NCBI GenBank assembly: GCA_944385705.1
Contig: CALWYF010000020.1
Coordinates: 1-39,407 of the forward strand
DNA length: 39,407 nucleotides
Direction: 5' to 3'
From: an uncultured Oscillospiraceae bacterium
Lineage (GTDB): Bacteria > Bacillota > Clostridia > Oscillospirales > Oscillospiraceae
Part shown: positions 6,787 to 14,664 of the stretch, piece by piece
Layout: each line of letters starts with the position of its first letter
Numbering within the stretch: the first letter of the stretch is position 1
Translations under genes and position numbers: made by a program
Notes under the pieces: model-generated
What the model was told of the DNA's origin: nothing
The model's database searches: none
The model's input: only the letters and a program-made list of their open reading frames with translations

Positions 6787-7638
6787 ATGGACAGCTTCAA
6801 GACGGCCTGCGAGCTGCTGCCTGCCAGGCTCAGGGAGCTCCTATACAGCAGCGGCAGGACCCAGGCTGAGGAGATTCGCCTGAGGACGGGAAGGCAGCTG
6901 TCCCTGGTGCTGAACGGACGTGAACTTGAGGCGGGTGGAGACAAGCTGAGAAGAGAGGAGCTGATGCAGGTGCTGGAAAAGGCCACCGGCGCCTCCCTCC
7001 ATTCTGCGGCCCCGGCCATGGTAAACGGCTACATAAGTTACAAGGGATTGCGCATAGGACTTTGCGGAGAGGCAGCCATGAGCGGCGGGCAGCTGCTTGG
7101 CTTCAGGGAGTACAGCTCCCTGGCCATACGTCTGCCCAGGGAGTGCAGAGGCATATGCAGCGGTTTTATAGACAGACTGACGGATGGGGGAGTGGATAAT
7201 ACCCTGATAATTTCACCTCCCGGGGTTGGAAAAACCACGCTGCTGCGGGAACTCATACGGGTGATATCCCAGAGGGGAATACGAGTTTCGGTGCTGGACG
7301 AGCGCTGTGAGCTCTCCGCTTCCGGCAGCTTCGACCTTGGCCGCTGCAGCGACGTGCTCTCAGGAGTGCCAAAAGAGCTGGGGACAAGCATGCTGCTGAG
7401 AGGCATGAACCCCCAGGTGATAGCCATGGACGAGATAAGCCGGGAGGAGGACAGAAAAGTCATAGATCAAATACTGGGCTGCGGAGTAAGTATATTGGCC
7501 AGCGCTCACGGACGGGACAGGCAGGATATGCTTAAAAGACCCATGTACAGGAGCTTTTTTGATATGGGAGTTTTCAAAAATATTTTGACTATATACAGGG
7601 ATGGGGACAAGCGCCGCTACCTGCTGGAGAAGCTATGA
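6787..7638 (+). CDS. spoIIIAA: Stage III sporulation protein AA, secretion-type ATPase
   Basis: A 283-residue ATPase of the SpoIIIA-SpoIIQ feeding-tube complex, which sits in the mother-cell membrane around the engulfed forespore. It resembles type II/IV secretion ATPases: Walker A PPGVGKTT (144-151), Walker B VIAMDEI (211-217). The ATG at 6787 has AGGAAG (6774-6779) 7 bases upstream; the frame is open further upstream but without a site. It is the first gene of a tight spoIIIAA-AH operon and its stop overlaps spoIIIAB. Confidence 0.97.
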   Translation: MDSFKTACELLPARLRELLYSSGRTQAEEIRLRTGRQLSLVLNGRELEAGGDKLRREELMQVLEKATGASLHSAAPAMVNGYISYKGLRIGLCGEAAMSGGQLLGFREYSSLAIRLPRECRGICSGFIDRLTDGGVDNTLIISPPGVGKTTLLRELIRVISQRGIRVSVLDERCELSASGSFDLGRCSDVLSGVPKELGTSMLLRGMNPQVIAMDEISREEDRKVIDQILGCGVSILASAHGRDRQDMLKRPMYRSFFDMGVFKNILTIYRDGDKRRYLLEKL

Positions 7639-8150
7639 CGCTGCACATACTGGGCGCACTGCTGATAGCCGGGGCCTCCCTGACTACTGGACTGAGCTAT
7701 GTGGCGGGAGAGTATAAAAAACTCAATAATCTGAGTTCCTTATTACAGATGCTCCGGGAAATGCGTGGTGAGCTGGAGAGCAGAGCCTCGCCTTTGCCCC
7801 AGTTAATGGAACGGCTCAGCCGCAGCAGCGGAGGTGCTGCCGGCGACTTTGCCCGGGAGCTTTGCTCAAGGATAGGGGAGCTGGGAGAGAAAGAGTTCAG
7901 CAGAATTTGGAGTGAGAGTCTCAGCGCTGCCATACCCGCTCTGGACAGAGCTGATGCGGAGCTGCTGCACGCCCTGGGCCGAAGCCTGGGCCGTTATGAA
8001 CTTTTAAGACAGCTGGCTGAACTGGACAGCTGCATATGCACTCTGGAAAGCCGAGTGTCGGCCTGTAGTGCCGGGCTGCCGGAAAAGAGGAGGATGGGGC
8101 TTGGACTTGCCTGTTCCCTTGGCGCACTGCTGCTCATAGTACTTATTTAG
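7635..8150 (+). CDS. spoIIIAB: Stage III sporulation protein AB
   Basis: A 171-residue membrane-anchored protein of the SpoIIIA complex, distantly related to the GspF-type platform of type II secretion. A hydrophobic segment lies at the start (about 5-25), a long helical middle follows (Leu/Glu/Arg-rich, 30-145), and a C-terminal transmembrane segment at about 153-171 (LGLACSLGALLLIVLI). The ATG overlaps the spoIIIAA stop by 4 bp (ATGA), so translation is coupled. Confidence 0.93.
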   Translation: MTLHILGALLIAGASLTTGLSYVAGEYKKLNNLSSLLQMLREMRGELESRASPLPQLMERLSRSSGGAAGDFARELCSRIGELGEKEFSRIWSESLSAAIPALDRADAELLHALGRSLGRYELLRQLAELDSCICTLESRVSACSAGLPEKRRMGLGLACSLGALLLIVLI

Positions 8151-8159
8151 GAGAAAAGC

Positions 8160-8354
8160 ATGGATGTTGACCTGATATTCAAGATAGCCGCCATAGGCAT
8201 ACTGGTTGCAGTACTGAACATTTTGCTGCAGCGCTCCGGCCGGGATGAACAGGCTCTGATGACCAGCATCACCGCACTGGTTGTGGTGCTGATGATAGTA
8301 GTTCAGAAGATAAGCGAACTTTTCAACATGATAAAGTCGCTGTTCGGCCTTTAG
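8160..8354 (+). CDS. spoIIIAC: Stage III sporulation protein AC
   Basis: A 64-residue protein with two transmembrane segments (about 5-22 and 33-52), the usual size and pattern of SpoIIIAC, a membrane component of the mother cell-forespore channel. The connector LLQRSGRDEQA is typical. AGGAG (8149-8153) precedes the ATG and overlaps the spoIIIAB stop. Confidence 0.93.
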   Translation: MDVDLIFKIAAIGILVAVLNILLQRSGRDEQALMTSITALVVVLMIVVQKISELFNMIKSLFGL

Positions 8355-8357
8355 CCT

Positions 8358-8744
8358 ATGGATATCATCATAAAATGTGCAGCTACGGCTCTGCTCAGCT
8401 GCCTAATTTGCCTGCTTATAAAGCGGACAAACCCGGAAATGTCTGTGGTGCTCAGCGCCGCTGCCATAGTAATAATTATAACAGCCGCTATGAGCTTTGC
8501 CTCCAGCCTTACGGAACTTGCCGCAGCGGTGAAAAATATAAGCGGCAGCGCCGATGCGCTTATAACCCCGGTACTCAAATGCGTAGGGATAGGGGCGGTG
8601 ACGAAGATAAGCACTGAGCTTTGCCGAGACTCTTCCCAGAGCTCTGCCGCCGCAGCGCTGGATCTGGCGGGAACTCTCTGCGCCATTGGGGTATCCATGC
8701 CCCTGATTATGAGCATGCTCAAACTGATAGGAGGGATGACATGA
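8358..8744 (+). CDS. spoIIIAD: Stage III sporulation protein AD
   Basis: A 128-residue integral membrane protein, four hydrophobic helices (about 3-20, 28-50, 68-85, 101-122), matching SpoIIIAD in length and in its position between AC and AE. The ATG starts 3 bp after the AC stop without a clear ribosome binding site, suggesting coupling. Its stop overlaps the spoIIIAE ATG. Confidence 0.92.
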   Translation: MDIIIKCAATALLSCLICLLIKRTNPEMSVVLSAAAIVIIITAAMSFASSLTELAAAVKNISGSADALITPVLKCVGIGAVTKISTELCRDSSQSSAAAALDLAGTLCAIGVSMPLIMSMLKLIGGMT

Positions 8745-9838
8745 GAGTTTTGCTGCTTATACTGCTCATGCTGCCCGCCTTTGCAGTGCCTGCCTACGCC
8801 GGGGACATTTATGAGCAGGCTGCCGACGAGACGGGGATATATGCCGTAGAGGAGCAGCTGCCGGAGGAAGCCCGGGAGATCAGCGGAAGTCTGAAGGTAG
8901 ACGGCAGCTATGATACGGAAAACGCTCTGGAGCGCCTGTGGAAAAGCTTAGTGGAGGATGTCAAGGGAGAGCTGGGAGACGTGCTGAAAATCGCCGGCTC
9001 TCTTATAGCCATTTCCATGCTTTGTGCCCTTTCGGGTTCCCTGTGCAGCGGAAAACCCATAAAGGAATACATCAGCATAGCCGGATGCTGTGCTGCCGCC
9101 GTCCTCTTGCTGGGGAATGTGGACAGCATAGTGGAAGAGACAGTGAAGGCCCTGAACCAGCTCTCGGACTATTCCAAGGCGGCACTGCCGGCAATGTTCA
9201 CCGCCGCCGCTGCCTGCGGAGCGGTGGGCTCGGCCTCGGCAAAATATGCGGCCACCAGTCTGGCTCTGGATGTGCTTATGAGCGCATCTCAAAAGATTAT
9301 AATCCCGCTGGTATATTCCTACCTAGCTCTGGCAGTGGCGGGCAGCGTTTTTCCAAACTCCCTCCTGAGCAATACGGCCAGGCTTACCAAATGGCTGGCG
9401 GGTACCATAATGACGGCAATGACGATAGCTTTCAGCGCCTATATAGGCATGACTGGCCTGGTGGCCGGCAGCATAGACGCTGCGGCAATAAAGACTGCCA
9501 GGACCGTCATATCCACCGGCTTGCCGGTGGTAGGCGGCATAATCTCCGATGCCTCCGGCGCAGTACTGTCGGCGGCTTCAATAATAAAAAATTCCGCCGG
9601 AGTCTTCGGACTGATAGCAGTCTGCGCCATGTGTGCCGGACCTTTTGCCCTGCTGTCGGTGAGGATGCTGGTACTGAGAGCGGCAGCCGCTGCCTCGGAT
9701 ATGGTGCCCAACAGCCGCCTTTCCGGTCTGATAGCCAGTGTCAGCACTGCGATGGCCCTGCTGCTGGGGCTGCTTGGCTGCTGCGGAATAATGCTGTTCA
9801 TATCCATAACGGCAGGAATAAAGGCGGTGGGGCTCTAG
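8741..9838 (+). CDS. spoIIIAE: Stage III sporulation protein AE
   Basis: A 365-residue polytopic membrane protein with a cleavable-looking signal peptide (residues 1-20, ending AVPAYA), a short soluble stretch and about seven hydrophobic helices from residue 85 onward. In the family it forms the large permease-like part of the SpoIIIA channel. The start at 8741 (ATGA overlap with the AD stop, GGAGGG at 8730-8735) gives the signal peptide; the longer open frame upstream overlaps AD and is not real. Confidence 0.94.
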   Translation: MRVLLLILLMLPAFAVPAYAGDIYEQAADETGIYAVEEQLPEEAREISGSLKVDGSYDTENALERLWKSLVEDVKGELGDVLKIAGSLIAISMLCALSGSLCSGKPIKEYISIAGCCAAAVLLLGNVDSIVEETVKALNQLSDYSKAALPAMFTAAAACGAVGSASAKYAATSLALDVLMSASQKIIIPLVYSYLALAVAGSVFPNSLLSNTARLTKWLAGTIMTAMTIAFSAYIGMTGLVAGSIDAAAIKTARTVISTGLPVVGGIISDASGAVLSAASIIKNSAGVFGLIAVCAMCAGPFALLSVRMLVLRAAAAASDMVPNSRLSGLIASVSTAMALLLGLLGCCGIMLFISITAGIKAVGL

Positions 9839-10314
9839 TGTATCAGGGAATACGGGAGCTTTGCGCCGTGTCTCTGCTGTGCGGGGCGGCGCTGAGCATA
9901 CTGCCGGAGGGCGGAGTGAAACGCGTTGCGGAGATACTGTGCACCGCAAGTCTGATATTTGCCGTTATCAGCCCTCTGAAGGAGCTGGACATGGACGCCT
10001 ATGCCCTGGAGAGCGCGCGGCTCCACGAGCTGGAGACCAGCCTGGCCCAGCAGGGACAGGAGGCGGGAGAGAGACTTAACCGCTTAGTCATAGAACAGGA
10101 ATACGAGGCATATATTTTGGACAAAGCCAAGGAATTGAACATAGAACTCAGCGGAGCTGAGGTGGAAGTACAGTGGAGCCTGGAAGGCTTCTGGATGCCC
10201 TGGGGAGTTGAGCTGAGCTCCGGCTGCGGCCAGGAGGACAGGCAAAAGCTATCCGGGATTCTGGAATCCGACCTGGGCATACCTTACGAAAGGCAGCGGT
10301 GGAACAGTGAGTGA
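9838..10314 (+). CDS. spoIIIAF: Stage III sporulation protein AF
   Basis: A 158-residue protein starting with GTG directly at the last base of the spoIIIAE stop. Two N-terminal transmembrane segments (about 6-22 and 30-46) are followed by a soluble alpha/beta domain with the ring-building-like region typical of SpoIIIAF (IELSGAEVEVQW). The continuous frame extends far upstream inside spoIIIAE, so length alone would give a wrong start. Translation is coupled on both sides. Confidence 0.92.
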   Translation: MYQGIRELCAVSLLCGAALSILPEGGVKRVAEILCTASLIFAVISPLKELDMDAYALESARLHELETSLAQQGQEAGERLNRLVIEQEYEAYILDKAKELNIELSGAEVEVQWSLEGFWMPWGVELSSGCGQEDRQKLSGILESDLGIPYERQRWNSE

Positions 10315-10633
10315 AAGCCTGAAAGCAAAAGCCGAAAAGCTGGAAAAATTCAAATATCCTTTGGTGGTGCTGGTCATCGGTGTGGCACTGATGATGCTGC
10401 CTACAGGGGGCTCTCAGGCAAGTGAGGCTACGGACAGGGATGAGCAGGTGGCAGTCATACTGTCCCAGACCGAGGGAGTAGGGGAGGCCAAAGTACTTAT
10501 ATCGGAGAACGGAGTGGTGGTGGCCTGTACGGGAGCGGAAAACGCCCGGGTCAGACTGGATATTATCCGGGCGGTAAGTTCATATACTGGTTTTACATCG
10601 GATAAAATCACGATTCTGAAAATGGCAGATTAA
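10307..10633 (+). CDS. spoIIIAG: Stage III sporulation protein AG, unusually short
   Basis: A 108-residue version of SpoIIIAG, which in B. subtilis (229 residues) forms a large ring between mother cell and forespore. A transmembrane segment lies at about 17-33. The ring-building motif follows: VAVILSQTEGVGEAKVLI, then after only a few residues VVVACTGAENARVRLDII and DKITILKM. The long insertion that forms the beta-triangle in B. subtilis is absent. GTG start at 10307, overlapping spoIIIAF by 8 bp. No frameshift is needed to explain the length. Confidence 0.9.
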   Translation: MSESLKAKAEKLEKFKYPLVVLVIGVALMMLPTGGSQASEATDRDEQVAVILSQTEGVGEAKVLISENGVVVACTGAENARVRLDIIRAVSSYTGFTSDKITILKMAD

Positions 10634-10655
10634 AGCTTAGGGGGAGTATGCAAAT

Positions 10656-11195
10656 ATGAAAAACCGTAAAAGAAACCTTACAATGCTGGCTGTACTGATG
10701 TTCGTATGCGCGGCGGTGGCCCTGAATTGGTCATATAACAACAGATGGGGCACGCCGGATTCGGAGATGGTATCTGCCGAGGATGAAGCCATGATGGAGG
10801 CTAACGCCGAGTTCGAGGATACTCTGGTGAGCACCGGCGGAGAATACTTTGCCGAAGCCCGGCTCACAAGACAGGTGTCCAGAGACGAGGCCCTGGAGCT
10901 TTTGCAGACGGCCGCCACCTCCGAGACGGCTTCCCAGGAAACTATAGACAGCGCTATGAACGCCATCTCGGCCATGGCCACCTGCACCATGCAGGAGGCT
11001 CAGATAGAAAACCTGCTCATAGCCAAGGACTTTGACGAGTGCGTGGTGTACATAGGCAACGACACCGTGACCGTAGCCGTGCCTGCTCCCGCTGAAGGAC
11101 TCAGCCAGGAGGCGGTGGCCAGAATTACCGATGTCATATGCAACGAGACTCAATATACCGCCGCTCAGCTGAGCATAATTGAAGTAAAAGCTTAA
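10656..11195 (+). CDS. spoIIIAH: Stage III sporulation protein AH
   Basis: A 179-residue bitopic protein: cytosolic basic start (KNRKRN), transmembrane segment at about 8-25, then an intermembrane domain. In the family the C-terminal ring-building motif (here about 105-179) binds forespore SpoIIQ to form the channel. The central 40-95 region is Glu/Ala-rich and helical. GGGGGAG (10640-10646) precedes the ATG at 10656; an out-of-frame ATG at 10648 is ignored. It is the last gene of the operon, followed by a hairpin. Confidence 0.94.
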   Translation: MKNRKRNLTMLAVLMFVCAAVALNWSYNNRWGTPDSEMVSAEDEAMMEANAEFEDTLVSTGGEYFAEARLTRQVSRDEALELLQTAATSETASQETIDSAMNAISAMATCTMQEAQIENLLIAKDFDECVVYIGNDTVTVAVPAPAEGLSQEAVARITDVICNETQYTAAQLSIIEVKA

Positions 11196-11209
11196 AAATA
11201 TTGAAAGTT

Positions 11210-11246
11210 TTCAGGCTCCCTGATACCAGGGAGCCTGAATAAATTT
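11210..11246 (+). terminator. Terminator of the spoIIIA operon
   Basis: Perfect 13-bp stem TTCAGGCTCCCTG / CAGGGAGCCTGAA with loop ATAC. The tail TAAATTT is only weakly T-rich, so termination may be partial. Confidence 0.75.
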
Positions 11247-11333
11247 CAGGACTTGCTTTGAAATTTGAATATTGTACTTTATTTTTTGAGTATATCGTGT
11301 TAAAATATAACGAAATCAATTAGGAGGATAACT

Positions 11334-11696
11334 ATGGGCGAGAACTATATCACCTGCCACGAACAGCTTGGCAGTATCAATATTTCCGAGGATGTCATCT
11401 ACAGCATGGTCCGGGCTGCCATTACCGAGGTGGACGGCGTTGCCGGTTTGTCAAACACTGCCGGAGCAGAGCTGGCTGAGCTTTTCGGCCTTAAGACCGT
11501 GGCTAAAGGTGTCAAGGTCCAGTTTGTGGAATCCAAAATAGTTGTAGACGCTATAATCACCGTTATGTACGGAAGAAATATTGTGAGCGTGGCCAAGGCC
11601 GTACAGGAGAAGGTCATGTCCGTGGTGCAGTCCACCACCGGCATAGACAACGCGGAAGTGAATGTTCACGTTTCCGGCGTGGCCTTCGAGAAATAA
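11334..11696 (+). CDS. Asp23/Gls24-family protein, YqhY-like
   Basis: A 120-residue Asp23-domain protein. The whole length is the domain: GSINISEDVIYSMVRAAITEVDGV at the start, then a conserved VKVQFVESKIVVDAIITVMYG-type core and an amphipathic C-terminal helix. In B. subtilis the homologue YqhY lies before nusB and is linked to acetyl-CoA carboxylase control; the accBC genes usually next to it are absent here. AGGAGG precedes the ATG. It probably starts the long nusB-recN transcription unit. Confidence 0.9.
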   Translation: MGENYITCHEQLGSINISEDVIYSMVRAAITEVDGVAGLSNTAGAELAELFGLKTVAKGVKVQFVESKIVVDAIITVMYGRNIVSVAKAVQEKVMSVVQSTTGIDNAEVNVHVSGVAFEK

Positions 11697-11714
11697 GGGC
11701 CGGGGGTAAAATCT

Positions 11715-12182
11715 ATGACCAGAACTACAGCCCGGGAGATAGCCATCCAGCTGGGTTTTGCGGCGGCTTTACGCAAAATGGAGCCCTCTGAACTGATGGA
11801 TGACTTCTTTGCCCCTGAGCATTATGCCAGTTTGCAGGAAGAGGACGAGCTTTATAAGGAGCGGCCCGACAAAAAGCAGATGGCATACATACGCCGCCTT
11901 GTGCAGCTCACCGCTGAAAACCGCAGCGAGATCGACGGGTATATCGAACGCTACTCCAAGGGCTGGAAGCTGGAGCGCATCTCCCGCACTGCCCTTGCCG
12001 TCATGCGCTGTGCCATCTGCGAGATACTTTATATGGACGAGATACCCAATGCCGCCGCCATAAACGAAGCGGTGGAACTGGCAAAGGGCTATGATGAGCC
12101 GGATACCGTGGCCTTTATAAACGGAGTTCTCGGCGGATTCATGAGGGGCGAACTGCACAGCGATGTGCCCGCTCAGGAGTAA
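11715..12182 (+). CDS. nusB: Transcription antitermination factor NusB
   Basis: A 155-residue all-helical RNA-binding protein that with NusE (S10) binds boxA in rRNA leaders. The start TAREIAIQLGFAA and the C-terminal ILYMDEIPNAAAINEAVELAKGYDEPDT...FINGVLGG match the family closely. There is a short insertion (about 30-58) compared with the usual length near 140. A GGGGG tract lies before the ATG. The position after the Asp23 gene and before xseA is the standard Firmicute order, with folD missing. Confidence 0.95.
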   Translation: MTRTTAREIAIQLGFAAALRKMEPSELMDDFFAPEHYASLQEEDELYKERPDKKQMAYIRRLVQLTAENRSEIDGYIERYSKGWKLERISRTALAVMRCAICEILYMDEIPNAAAINEAVELAKGYDEPDTVAFINGVLGGFMRGELHSDVPAQE

Positions 12183-12184
12183 CC

Positions 12185-13399
12185 ATGGACCGCCAAAGCA
12201 TAAGCGTCACCGAGTTAAATAACATTATAAAGGGTCTTCTTGAACAGGAGCCCATCCTATCCAACGTCTGCGTTCGGGGAGAGTTATCCAATTACAAAAT
12301 ATATCCCTCGGGCCACCACTACTTTACCCTGAAGGACAGTGAAAGCAGTCTGCGCTGCGTCATGTTCAAGAGCAGTGCTTCCAAGCTGCGCTTTCGGCCG
12401 GAAAACGGCATGGGCGTCACCGTATACGGACGGGTGGCCGTCTATCCCCGGGACGGAGCTTATCAGCTCTATTGCAGCGCAATAATGCCGGAGGGCACCG
12501 GGGACCTTCAGGTGGCTTTTGAGCAGCTGAAAGCCCAGCTTGCTTCAGAAGGCCTTTTCGAGAGCAGCCATAAAAAAGCTTTGCCTCAATTTCCAAACCG
12601 CATAGCCATCATCACCTCCTCCGCCGGGGCGGCTGTCCATGATATGATCCGAATACTGGGACATCGCTGGCCTATGGCCCAGGTGGTGCTTTTGCCTGTG
12701 CGGGTTCAGGGCGTGGAGGCTCCGCCGGAGATAGTTGGAGCTATTCGCTATGCCAATGAATTCAATGTGGCTGACCTTATCATAACCGGCCGTGGCGGAG
12801 GTTCCATAGAAGACCTGTGGGCCTTTAACGACGAAAGAGTGGCCAGGGCCATATACGAGTCCCGGCTGCCGGTGATCTCTGCAGTGGGCCATGAGCCGGA
12901 TGTGACCATTGCCGACTATGTGGCGGACAGGAGAGCTTCTACTCCCTCCAACGCCGCCGAGATAGCCGTCCCCGATCAGCGTGATATCCGGGACGCTCTG
13001 GACAGCTACAGCATCCGTGCAGACCAGGCTATAAGGAAAAAGCTTCTCAGCCTCAGCGAAAGACTGGAATCTTATAAAAACAAGCGGGTAATTACCGACC
13101 CGTCTGCTCATATCGACAACCGGCGCATAGAGCTGGATCATGCCAGAGACAGACTGACTGCAGCGGAGGAGCGCAATCTCTCCCGATGCAGACAGAGCTT
13201 TGTGGCTCTCACCGCCGCACTGGACGCTATGAGCCCTCTGCGGGTATTAAGCCGGGGCTATGCCATAGCTGAGAAAGAGGACGGCTCCACCGTAAAAAGC
13301 GTTGACATGCTCTCGGCAGGCGATTCTCTGCGCCTCCAGCTATGGGACGGAAGCGCCCAATGCCGGGTGTCTTCAGTGTCAAAGCGGCCGGAGAAATGA
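12185..13399 (+). CDS. xseA: Exodeoxyribonuclease VII large subunit
   Basis: A 404-residue nuclease subunit for single-stranded DNA. It has an N-terminal OB fold (about 1-100, with HHYFTLKD), the catalytic domain with RGGGSIEDLWAFNDE and SAVGHEPDVTIADYVADRRASTPSNAAE, a coiled-coil region (about 260-340) and the C-terminal VLSRGYAI. It starts 2 bp after nusB. The small subunit xseB is encoded 123 bp downstream. Confidence 0.97.
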   Translation: MDRQSISVTELNNIIKGLLEQEPILSNVCVRGELSNYKIYPSGHHYFTLKDSESSLRCVMFKSSASKLRFRPENGMGVTVYGRVAVYPRDGAYQLYCSAIMPEGTGDLQVAFEQLKAQLASEGLFESSHKKALPQFPNRIAIITSSAGAAVHDMIRILGHRWPMAQVVLLPVRVQGVEAPPEIVGAIRYANEFNVADLIITGRGGGSIEDLWAFNDERVARAIYESRLPVISAVGHEPDVTIADYVADRRASTPSNAAEIAVPDQRDIRDALDSYSIRADQAIRKKLLSLSERLESYKNKRVITDPSAHIDNRRIELDHARDRLTAAEERNLSRCRQSFVALTAALDAMSPLRVLSRGYAIAEKEDGSTVKSVDMLSAGDSLRLQLWDGSAQCRVSSVSKRPEK

Positions 13400-13522
13400 C
13401 CGGCTTGTTAATATTCTTTTCGGATTTTACCTTGCCGCTAATATCCGGCGGCTTTTCGGCTCTTCTATTGCCGCTTCGGAGATGAGCCGCATTTTTTCGA
13501 AGGCGGCAGAAGGGAGGCCATA

Positions 13523-13756
13523 ATGGCCGTTAAAAAGCTTAGCTTCGAGCAGTCTCTGAGCAGACTTGACGAGATTGTCCGTCATCTGGAAAAGGGAGAT
13601 TTGCCTTTGAGCGAGTCCCTGGCTCTGTATGAGGAGGGAACCGGACTTATAAAACAGTGCAGCAATATGCTGGACGAAGCTGAACAAAAAGTTGTCAAGC
13701 TTAAAAAAGGACCGGACCGGGAGCCTATAGAGTTCCCCTTTGAGGATGAAACCTGA
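13523..13756 (+). CDS. xseB: Exodeoxyribonuclease VII small subunit
   Basis: A 77-residue helical-hairpin protein that binds the XseA coiled coil. The signature FEQSLSRLDEIVRHLEKGDLPLSESLALYEEG is characteristic; length matches the family. AGGGAGG lies 5-10 bases upstream of the ATG. The stop lies just before the ispA start. Confidence 0.96.
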   Translation: MAVKKLSFEQSLSRLDEIVRHLEKGDLPLSESLALYEEGTGLIKQCSNMLDEAEQKVVKLKKGPDREPIEFPFEDET

Positions 13757-13757
13757 T

Positions 13758-14627
13758 ATGACCGTTGATGAATACAAAAGCAAGATAGAGAACGCCCTGG
13801 GGAAATATTTCCTCATGGGTGAGGAATTTCCTCAGGCAAAGCTGGGTGAAGCCATGCGCTACAGTCTTATGGCCGGGGGAAAACGCATAAGGCCGATGCT
13901 GGTGCTGGAATTCTGCCGCATCTCCGGGGGAGATGTGGAAAAGGCCTTGCCTGTGGCCTGTGCTATTGAAATGCTCCACACCTACAGTCTTATTCATGAC
14001 GACCTGCCCTGCATGGATAACGATGACCTGCGCCGGGGTAGGCCCACCAACCATGTTGTCTACGGGGAGTGCACTGCCGTTTTGGCAGGGGATACCCTTC
14101 AGGCCGAGGCCTTCGGCACAATTTTGCGCTCCCAGCTTCCCGCCGAGCGTCGGGCCCAGTGTGCCGAGATATTGGCCGGGGCAGCCGGTATAGACGGTAT
14201 GTGCGGCGGACAGTATCTGGATATGAGCTGGGAAGGCCGTAAGCTCACTGAACAGGAGCTGACGGAAATTAATTCCCGAAAAACCGGGGCCCTGTTAGTT
14301 GCCGCCTGCCAGATGGGAGTTGCTGCCGCCGGCGGATCTCAGCTTATGATGGATGCTGCGGGACATTTTGGCGCCGCCATCGGTATGGCTTTCCAGATTA
14401 GAGACGATATGCTGGATGTACTCAGCTCCGATGAAGAGCTGGGCAAGCCTGTGGGCTCCGACGAAAAAGAAAACAAGAACACCTATATGGTGCTTATGGG
14501 TAAAGAGGGCTGTGAAAAGACCATAAACAAACTGACTGAATGTGCCAAAAGCATTTTAAGCGAGGCTTTTGAGGATACGGGATTTCTCTGCCGTCTGGCT
14601 GATTCCATGGCTATAAGAAATAAATAA
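13758..14627 (+). CDS. ispA: Polyprenyl (farnesyl-type) diphosphate synthase
   Basis: A 289-residue trans-prenyltransferase that condenses isopentenyl diphosphate with allylic diphosphates. First Asp-rich motif DDLPCMD (81-87), followed by RRGRPTNH; second motif FQIRDDMLD near residue 215. The small residues before the first motif fit a C15 synthase, but chain length is not certain from sequence. The ATG at 13758 is used, with GAGG inside the end of xseB; an ATG at 13746 and a TTG at 13740 are in frame too. It lies directly upstream of dxs, so two steps of isoprenoid synthesis are adjacent. Confidence 0.94.
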   Translation: MTVDEYKSKIENALGKYFLMGEEFPQAKLGEAMRYSLMAGGKRIRPMLVLEFCRISGGDVEKALPVACAIEMLHTYSLIHDDLPCMDNDDLRRGRPTNHVVYGECTAVLAGDTLQAEAFGTILRSQLPAERRAQCAEILAGAAGIDGMCGGQYLDMSWEGRKLTEQELTEINSRKTGALLVAACQMGVAAAGGSQLMMDAAGHFGAAIGMAFQIRDDMLDVLSSDEELGKPVGSDEKENKNTYMVLMGKEGCEKTINKLTECAKSILSEAFEDTGFLCRLADSMAIRNK

Positions 14628-14664
14628 AGGCGGAGCTGCGGCTGCGCACTTTGGAGTGTAATTA

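Noticed and set aside
8938-9837. Long frame upstream of spoIIIAF
   Set aside because: It is the +1 frame of spoIIIAE, only open by chance. The real spoIIIAF starts at GTG 9838 with its two transmembrane helices.
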